Shown here: positions 56,172-64,000 of the stretch, piece by piece | Layout of the letters: each line of letters begins with the position of its first letter | Numbering within the stretch: the first letter of the stretch is position 1 | Assembly (NCBI RefSeq): GCF_029946505.1 | Contig: NZ_JARZHG010000002.1 | Span: 248,001-312,000, forward strand | Origin: Polyangium sp. y55x31 | GTDB taxonomy: Bacteria > Myxococcota_A > Polyangia > Polyangiales > Polyangiaceae | Direction of reading: 5' to 3' | DNA length: 64,000 nt | The notes under the pieces: model-generated | Database searches by the model: none | Seen by the model: only the letters and a program-made list of their open reading frames with translations | Told to the model about the DNA's origin: nothing | Position numbers and translations under genes: made by a program

Positions 56172-58829
56172 TCAGAAGAAGTTGCCGATCGTGAACTCGA
56201 AGCGGCTCGACTGCTCGTACGGCAGCGGCTTGAACGGGAAGCCGTACTCGAAGCGCAGCGGGCCGAGCGGCGAGAACCAGCGCAGGCCGAAGCCCCAGGA
56301 CGTGCGGACGTTGAGGAGCTGGTCCGGCGTGAAGCAGGGGTTCGTCGCGGAGAACGGCGAGGCCGGGTTCGCCTCGCAGTAGTTGCGCTCGAGGTTCCAG
56401 GCGTTGCCGAGGTCGGTGAAGATGACGCCGCGGATGCCGACCTGCTCCAGGATCGTGAACTCGAGCTCGGCGTTCTGGTAGTACATCAGGTTGCCGCCGA
56501 TGTTCGTCCCGTTCGCGAAGGGGCGCGCGTTCGGATCGAGCGTCTGGTTCAGGGTCAGACGCGGGCCGACGCTGCGCAGGACGAAGCCGCGGAGGTCGAG
56601 GATGCCGCCGAGGAAGAAGCGCGCGAAGATGGGCACGCCCTCGGGCGAGGGGCTCGTGACCGCGCCGAACTCGCTGTTCACCTTGAAGACGAGCCAGTCG
56701 CGGATCGGGTAGTAGAAGCGCGCGGTGTTCCGGAACCGTACGAACTGCTGCTCGCTGCCGATGTACTTCGAGGCGAGCTCGACCGAGCCCTGCAGGAAGA
56801 TACCGGACGACGGGAAGAGCTGGTTGTTCCGGGTGTCGTAGGTGATCGTCGGCCGGATGCTCGACGTGATGCCGTCGTTGTAGACGTTCGCGAGCGGCAC
56901 GCTCTGGAAGTAGTTCACCGACGCGGCGGTGCCGAAGAGCGTCGACGTCGTCTGCGTGGAGATCTCGTTCGACTCGAGCGTGTACGTGAGCGACGCGCGG
57001 AGCTCGGGCTGGATGATCGGGTAGCCGATCGTGAGCGCGCCGCCGAGCGAGGTCTGCGAGAAGTCGTTGTAGACGCGGAGCTGATCGTAAGCGCTGATCG
57101 CCGCGGAGAACTGCGTGTCGAAGAGGTACGGCTCGAAGAACCGGACGTCGATGAGCTGACGGAGGCCCGAGATCTGCGCCTGCAGCGAGAGCGACTGGCC
57201 GCGACCGAAGAGGTTCTGCTGCTGGACCTGCGCCGTCGCGATGAAGTTCTCGATGCTGGAGAAGCCCGCGCCGACCTGGAAGGTGCCCGTCGGCTTCTCC
57301 ACCACCTCGACGTTGACGTTGATGTGCTCGGCGTCGTCACCCTGCTCGGTCGAGATGTCGACGCGCTCGAAGTAGCCGAGCATCGTGATGCGACGCTTGC
57401 TGCGCTCGAGCTTCGACTCGCTGAAGAGCTGCTCCTCGAGTAGCTCCATCTCGCGGCGGATGACCTTGTCGCGCGTCTTCGTGTTGCCGCGGATCTCGAT
57501 GCGCCCGATCTTGATCGGCTGGTTGCGCCGGATCGCGACGATGATGTCGACCTCTTGTCGCTCCGGATCGAGGTCGGTCGCGGGCGGGGCTTCCACGTTC
57601 GCGTAGCCCTGATCGCGGTACATCGTCTGGATCTGGCCGAGGTCCGCGGCGAGCTCGGCGCGGTTGAACCAGTCGCCGCTCTTCGCGCGGATCATCTCGC
57701 GCAGGCGCCTTCGTCCGCCGATGGGCTCGATCTCCTTGCCCTCGGCGTCGCGCTCGTAGACGCGGAGCTGCCGGATCTTGTAGCGCGGGCCCTCGTTGAT
57801 CGTGAGCGTCACCTCGATGCCCGTGCGATCCGGCGTGAGCATCACGCGCGGCGTCGCGATCTGCACCGAGAGGAAGCCGCGGTCGTAGTAGAGCGCCGAG
57901 AGCACGATGACGTCGCGCTCGAACGCGTCCTGCCGGAACGCGCCGCCGGTGCCGAAGTCGAAGAAGCTGCCCTGTCCGGTGATCATCACCTCGCGCAGCT
58001 CGGAGTCGGGAATGTTGTTGTTCCCGATGAACGTGACGCGCCGGACCGTGACCCGCTCGTGCTCCTTGATCTTGAAGCGGAGCAGCACCTCGTTGTCGCG
58101 CTGCGGGACCGTCTCGTACGAGACCTCGGCGAGGAAGTAGCCCTCCTCCGCGTACTTGTCGCGCAGCTTCTGGATGCCGCGTCGGATCGCGTTGTAGCTG
58201 AGGATCGTGCCGCTCTTGACCTCGACGCTGAGCGCCTCCGTGAGGTCTTCCGCGCTGATGTTCTGGTTCCCGTCGAACTCGATCGTCTTGATGTTCGGAC
58301 GCTCGCGCACGAGGATCCGGAGGTGGACTCCGTCGTCGCGGCGGGTCAGGTCGACCTCGACGTCCTCGAAGAAGCCCGAGTCCCAGAGCTCGCGCACGTC
58401 ACGCGAGAGGCCCTCCGGCGTGAAGGGTTTGCCCACGCGCGCGGTGCCGAGATACGCGCGGATGTCGTCCGCGGAGATGCGACGGTTGCCCGCGATGACC
58501 ACGCGCGCGACGGGCTGGCCACGCGCGAGCTCGGCCTCCGTCGGCGCGAGCGTCGGCACCGGCTGAGCGGCCTCTTCCGGGCGCGCGCCAGGCGTCGCAG
58601 CGCCGTTTGTCGGCGCCGAGGGCTCACCTTCGTCTGCGCCTTCTTCGTCGCCTTGTCCTGCCGCCTCCTTCGATGCCGGAGGCTCTGCTGCGCCTGCCGG
58701 CGGCCCTCCTTGCGCGAAGGCCACCCGAGGCGAAAGCCCACTGATCGTGAAAACGACCAGAAGGGCGCTCGTCCACAGGAGCCGGAGTCGGCTCGTCAGG
58801 CGGTTGGGTGGCGTGGGCGTCGTGTACAA
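56172..58829 (-). CDS. bamA: Outer-membrane protein assembly factor BamA
   Basis: BamA inserts beta-barrel proteins into the outer membrane. The 885-residue protein has a signal peptide (RLRLLWTSALLVVFTISG, cleavage at AFAQG), a Glu/Ala/Pro-rich linker, five POTRA-type domains (for example ARVVIAGNRRISADDIRAYL onward) and a 16-strand barrel containing the conserved LRGF loop-6 motif, ending in FTIGNFF. There is no ATG near; the TTG at 58829 has GGGGAGG 6 bases upstream and starts MYTTPTPPNRL. Its stop touches hairpin unit D2. Confidence 0.93.
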   Translation of the reverse strand: MYTTPTPPNRLTSRLRLLWTSALLVVFTISGLSPRVAFAQGGPPAGAAEPPASKEAAGQGDEEGADEGEPSAPTNGAATPGARPEEAAQPVPTLAPTEAELARGQPVARVVIAGNRRISADDIRAYLGTARVGKPFTPEGLSRDVRELWDSGFFEDVEVDLTRRDDGVHLRILVRERPNIKTIEFDGNQNISAEDLTEALSVEVKSGTILSYNAIRRGIQKLRDKYAEEGYFLAEVSYETVPQRDNEVLLRFKIKEHERVTVRRVTFIGNNNIPDSELREVMITGQGSFFDFGTGGAFRQDAFERDVIVLSALYYDRGFLSVQIATPRVMLTPDRTGIEVTLTINEGPRYKIRQLRVYERDAEGKEIEPIGGRRRLREMIRAKSGDWFNRAELAADLGQIQTMYRDQGYANVEAPPATDLDPERQEVDIIVAIRRNQPIKIGRIEIRGNTKTRDKVIRREMELLEEQLFSESKLERSKRRITMLGYFERVDISTEQGDDAEHINVNVEVVEKPTGTFQVGAGFSSIENFIATAQVQQQNLFGRGQSLSLQAQISGLRQLIDVRFFEPYLFDTQFSAAISAYDQLRVYNDFSQTSLGGALTIGYPIIQPELRASLTYTLESNEISTQTTSTLFGTAASVNYFQSVPLANVYNDGITSSIRPTITYDTRNNQLFPSSGIFLQGSVELASKYIGSEQQFVRFRNTARFYYPIRDWLVFKVNSEFGAVTSPSPEGVPIFARFFLGGILDLRGFVLRSVGPRLTLNQTLDPNARPFANGTNIGGNLMYYQNAELEFTILEQVGIRGVIFTDLGNAWNLERNYCEANPASPFSATNPCFTPDQLLNVRTSWGFGLRWFSPLGPLRFEYGFPFKPLPYEQSSRFEFTIGNFF

Positions 58830-59180
58830 GAGGCGCCTCCCCGTAGCCCAGCGGGCCAGAGGTCTCAAGGTGAGAGACGTTGGTTTTCCATGTCCATGCG
58901 TGGACGGTAGGGCGCCCGGGACGAGGGGCGTCCGTCGGGGGGAGGCCGGATCCGTGGGGACGGGGCGCAGATTCGCCGGCAGAATCCCCCGGGACGAACG
59001 CGTTTCAGGGCCGGCGTGCCCGCCCCGTCCGTGCCGCCGTGGCTTGACCGATCGGCGCTCCGTGGGTAATGGCATCCCCTGCCTGCGGCCCACTGAACGC
59101 GGGTACACCATCGATTTCTGGGGGGCGCGCGCGAGCCGAGGCGGCCGCGCCTTGCCTCCCCACCCCTGGAGATAACGCCC
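58830..59180. promoter_or_regulatory. Divergent bamA/parC intergenic region with a candidate parC promoter
   Basis: This 351-base gap separates bamA (-) and parC (+). On the + strand TTGACC at 59044-59049 followed after 17 bases by TAATGG (59067-59072) is a candidate promoter about 110 bases before parC. The -10 is imperfect. No clear bamA promoter or small gene is seen. GGAGATAA lies just before the parC GTG. Confidence 0.45.
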
Positions 59181-61613
59181 GTGCCCCCTGCCCAGCAGGT
59201 CCCGTTTCCCCTCGATGGAGAGGGTGGTCAGAAGAGGCCTCGGCGCGCCCCCAAGACCCCGGGCGGCAGCGAGCCGCCGCCGCCTCCTCCGGTGCCCGAC
59301 ACGTCGCTCGCGGAAGAGGCGCAGCGCAAGTACCTGAACTACGCGCTCAGCGTCATCACGTCCCGCGCGCTGCCCGACGTGCGCGACGGCCTGAAGCCCG
59401 TGCAGCGCCGCATCCTCTACGCGATGCTGCACGACCTGCACCTCGCGCCCGACGGGCGCTTCCGCAAGAGCGCGGCGGTGGTCGGCGACGTGATGGGTAA
59501 GTACCACCCGCACGGCGACACCGCGATCTACGACGCGATGGTCCGGCTCGCGCAGGACTTCGTGATGCGCGCGCCGCTCGTCGCGGGCCACGGCAACTTC
59601 GGCTCGATCGACGGCGATGCACCCGCCGCGATGCGTTACACCGAAGCGAAGCTGCGGCCGCTCGCGCTCGAGCTGCTCGGCGAGCTCGGCAAGCGCACGG
59701 TCGAGTGGCGGCCGAACTACGACGGCACGAAGAGCGAGCCAGTCATCCTGCCGTCGCGCTTCCCGAACCTGCTCGTGAACGGCTCGCAGGGCATCGCCGT
59801 CGGCATGGCGACGAGCATCCCGCCGCACAACCTCGCGGAGGTGCTCGACGCTTGCATCGAGCTCTCGAACCAGCGTGATCTGCCGGTGAGCCGGCTCTTG
59901 AAGAAGATCAAGGGCCCGGACTTCCCGACGGGCGGCCAGCTCCACGCGACGAAGGAGGAGCTCGAGGCGGTCTACACGACGGGCCAGGGTTCGCTGAAGC
60001 TGCGCGGCGAGTGGAAGGTCGAGGACGACGACTCGAAGCGCGGGCCCTCGTTCCTCGTGGTCACGTCGATCCCGTACGGCGTCGAGCGCAAGGCGATCGT
60101 CGAGAAGATCGCGGAGGTGATCATCTCGAAGAAGCTGCCGCCGCTGCTCGACGTGCGCGACGAGTCGACGGACGTCGTGCGGATCGTGCTGGAGACGAAG
60201 CGCGGGACCGATCCGCAGCTCGTGATGGCGTACCTCTACAAGCACACGCCGCTCGCGGTGCACGTGCCGGTGAACCTCACCTGCCTCGTGCCCACGGACA
60301 ACCCCGACGTCTCCGCGCCGAAGCGCCTCGGGCTCGACGAGATCCTGAACCAGTTCCTGACGTTCCGGTACTCGACGGTCACGCGGCGGCTGGAGTTCGA
60401 TCTCGGCGAGCTCAAGGCGCGCATCCACGTCCTCGAGGGCCTCGAGATCGTCTTCGACGCGCTCGACGAGGTGATCGCGATCATCCGCAAGAGCGAAGGC
60501 AAGGCGGACGCCGCGAGCAAGCTGATCAAGCGCTTCAACCTGTCGGAGGAGCAGACGGACGCGATCCTGGAGCTGCGCCTCTACCGGCTCGCGCGGCTGG
60601 AGATCCAGGTCGTGCGCAAGGAGCTCGCGGACAAACGCACGGAGGCCAAGCGCCTCGACGCGCTGCTCAAGAGCGACGCGCGGCGCTGGGACCTCGTGCG
60701 CGACGAGCTCGCCCAGTTGAAGGAGAAGTACGGCGACCGCCGCCGCACGAAGATCATGGGCGCGGTCGACGAGCCGGAGTTCCAGGCCGAAGACTTCATC
60801 GTCGCCGAGGACGCGAACATCGTTTTGAGCTCCCAGGGTTGGGTGAAGCGCGTGCGCGAGCTCAAGGACCCGTCCGCGACGCGCCTGCGCGAGGGCGACA
60901 GCGTGCTCGCGGCCGTCGCGGGCTCGACGCGCTCGGCCGTCGCGTTCTTCTCGAACCTCGGCACCTGCTACGTCTGCCGCATCCACGACATCCCGCCCTC
61001 GACGGGGTACGGCGACCCGGTCCAGAAGCTCTTCAAGCTGGCGGACGGCGAGCGGATGGTCGCGATGATGTCGCTCGATCCGCGCGCGCTCGGCGAGGAG
61101 CTCTCCGCGCCGACCGAGGGCGCGGCCGAGCCCGAGCCGCCCTTCGCGCTCGCGCTCACGCGTGGAGGCCTGGGCTTCCGCTTCTCGCTCCGCCAGCACC
61201 GCGAGCCGAGCACCCGCGCGGGCCGCAAGTTCGCGAAGCTCAACGAGGGCGACGACATCCTCGCCGTGCTGCTCCCGAGCGCCGGCCGCGCCATCGTGTG
61301 CGTCGCGAGCAACGGCTTCGCGCTCGGCGTGCCCGTCGAGGAGATCGGCGTGCTCTCGGGCGCGGGCAAGGGCGCGATCGTGATGAAGCTCGACGACGGC
61401 GAGCGCGTCGTCGGCGCGATGCTCGACGATCGCGAGGTCATCCAGGCCGAGACCGAGAAGGGCAAGGTGACGAACCTGGTCCCCGACAGCGTGATCGGCG
61501 CGCGTGGCGAGTTCGGCCGGCAGGTCTTCGCCAAGAAGGACCGCGTCGTCCGGCTCGTTCCGCCCCCCGTCGCGACGCCCGTCCTCGGCAAACCGTCCGA
61601 GGAGGAGAGCTAG
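59181..61613 (+). CDS. parC: DNA topoisomerase IV subunit A (ParC; GyrA-like)
   Basis: This 810-residue type IIA topoisomerase A subunit has a ~45-residue Pro-rich N-terminal extension, then the winged-helix/tower core with [31 protein letters not shown] and [10 protein letters not shown] with the catalytic Tyr at 153. A beta-pinwheel C-terminal domain follows. The GyrA-box QRRGGKG of gyrase is not seen, and the gene is paired with a ParE-sized partner, so I favour topoisomerase IV, which decatenates sister chromosomes. The GTG start has GGAGATAA upstream. The pair could still be annotated as gyrase. Confidence 0.88.
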   Translation: MPPAQQVPFPLDGEGGQKRPRRAPKTPGGSEPPPPPPVPDTSLAEEAQRKYLNYALSVITSRALPDVRDGLKPVQRRILYAMLHDLHLAPDGRFRKSAAVVGDVMGKYHPHGDTAIYDAMVRLAQDFVMRAPLVAGHGNFGSIDGDAPAAMRYTEAKLRPLALELLGELGKRTVEWRPNYDGTKSEPVILPSRFPNLLVNGSQGIAVGMATSIPPHNLAEVLDACIELSNQRDLPVSRLLKKIKGPDFPTGGQLHATKEELEAVYTTGQGSLKLRGEWKVEDDDSKRGPSFLVVTSIPYGVERKAIVEKIAEVIISKKLPPLLDVRDESTDVVRIVLETKRGTDPQLVMAYLYKHTPLAVHVPVNLTCLVPTDNPDVSAPKRLGLDEILNQFLTFRYSTVTRRLEFDLGELKARIHVLEGLEIVFDALDEVIAIIRKSEGKADAASKLIKRFNLSEEQTDAILELRLYRLARLEIQVVRKELADKRTEAKRLDALLKSDARRWDLVRDELAQLKEKYGDRRRTKIMGAVDEPEFQAEDFIVAEDANIVLSSQGWVKRVRELKDPSATRLREGDSVLAAVAGSTRSAVAFFSNLGTCYVCRIHDIPPSTGYGDPVQKLFKLADGERMVAMMSLDPRALGEELSAPTEGAAEPEPPFALALTRGGLGFRFSLRQHREPSTRAGRKFAKLNEGDDILAVLLPSAGRAIVCVASNGFALGVPVEEIGVLSGAGKGAIVMKLDDGERVVGAMLDDREVIQAETEKGKVTNLVPDSVIGARGEFGRQVFAKKDRVVRLVPPPVATPVLGKPSEEES

Positions 61614-61616
61614 ACC

Positions 61617-63551
<1,935 letters not shown>

Positions 63552-64000
63552 TCCCGAGCCCCCCGCCCCCCTACCCCCCTCACGTCCGCGGTTCGTCCCC
63601 ACGCACCCGAGGTGCGTCCGGGATCACCCGCATTCACCACTTGCGCAATCGTGGCCCCACGCAGCCGCGCCACCGCGCCGCGCCCGATCATCCGGAGCCG
63701 ATCCTGCGCGAGTTGAGCAGACTCGGCGCAACACGAGATCTGCCCGCTCATACGCAGGGTTAGGCCCGGGCGCCGACCAGCGCAAGGGTCGGAACGATGC
63801 TCGGAGGGCCCCCCTACGCGCCGGAAGAGCCGCCAGATCCGCGCAAAATCCCGGCACATTTGCACTCTCCATCACTGCACAACCCAGGGACCCAGCCCAC
63901 AAGCCCAATTATGCGCATCCGAGATTGGTATGCCTGTATGGTAAATTTAGATACCAGCCCCCCCCTGTGACGACCTTCGGCCCGAGGGTTGCAAAGGCAG
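63552..64000. other. No convincing gene; end of window
   Basis: After the parE stop the 449 bases hold only short shadow frames. One open - strand frame (63624-63908) has an arginine- and alanine-rich translation that does not look like a protein. The stretch 63905-63955 is the most AT-rich in the window. I see no RNA gene, repeat or clear terminator after parE. Confidence 0.5.
63925..63953 (+). promoter_or_regulatory. Candidate promoter pointing out of the window
   Basis: TTGGTA (63925-63930) and TAGATA (63948-63953) are exactly 17 bases apart, close to the sigma70 consensus (TTGACA, TATAAT). It is in the AT-rich part at the end of the window, so transcription would go rightward into the next gene, which is not in view. 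Confidence 0.45.

Noticed and set aside
63624-63908. Possible small - strand gene after parE
   Set aside because: Translation lacks any recognisable features and has no ribosome-binding site; likely non-coding.

Overview
The window is a chromosomal segment from a GC-rich, Gram-negative bacterium with large signalling proteins. It most likely belongs to the myxobacteria, perhaps the Polyangiales/Sorangium-like group. This is an inference from the content: Ser/Thr kinases fused to AAA ATPase and TPR regions, delta-proteobacterial style Lgt, outer-membrane biogenesis genes (bamA, an outer-membrane beta-barrel protein), strong GC3 bias and many GTG/TTG starts. I cannot name the species. Most of the sequence is housekeeping chromosome. 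I see no insertion sequence, prophage, CRISPR array, rRNA or tRNA.

Layout. 1-3.0 kb: start of mreB, rpmG, a two-RRM glycine-rich RNA-binding protein and an orphan diiron (acyl-ACP-desaturase-like) protein. 3.0-9.4 kb: lgt, a patatin, then a molybdenum-cofactor locus with moaB-moeA on the + strand facing moaD-moaA-moaC-moaE on the - strand. MoaC carries an N-terminal nitrate-reductase-associated domain. 9.4-22.3 kb: two giant kinase-ATPase-TPR proteins, an FtsH-type protease, an outer-membrane protein and a second patatin. 22.3-36.2 kb: mixed genes (catalase-like protein, metallophosphoesterase, AmpG-like MFS transporter, secreted and membrane hypotheticals, lipid kinase, lipoprotein, PEBP, response regulator, HrpB helicase, rpmB). 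36.5-42.9 kb: a nine-gene - strand block, rpsP-khpA-rimM-trmD-SPOUT-queG-LPLAT-DUF72-GGT-like, with a good promoter at its head. 43.0-54.9 kb: DUF4350-MoxR-DUF58, rsmA, a split ATP synthase pair atpD-atpC, then dnaG-rpoD and a small lipoprotein. 55-63.6 kb: a rhomboid-like protein, bamA, and parC-parE (topoisomerase IV). The last 450 bases hold no convincing gene but do contain a sigma70-like promoter pointing out of the window.

The most unusual structure is not a gene. It is a family of modular intergenic elements, each made of four consecutive perfect or near-perfect hairpins, at four places (13.0-13.35, 36.27-36.46, 54.96-55.06 and 55.98-56.17 kb; seven units counting partial ones). The stem sequences differ between units while the pairing is preserved, and the units sit against stop codons. 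Three proteins look like enzymes that lost, or changed, key residues: the rhomboid-like, gamma-glutamyltransferase-like and LpxL-like proteins. The MoaC fusion, the His-rich tails of MoaB and MoaE, and the separated beta-epsilon ATP synthase pair are further points of interest.
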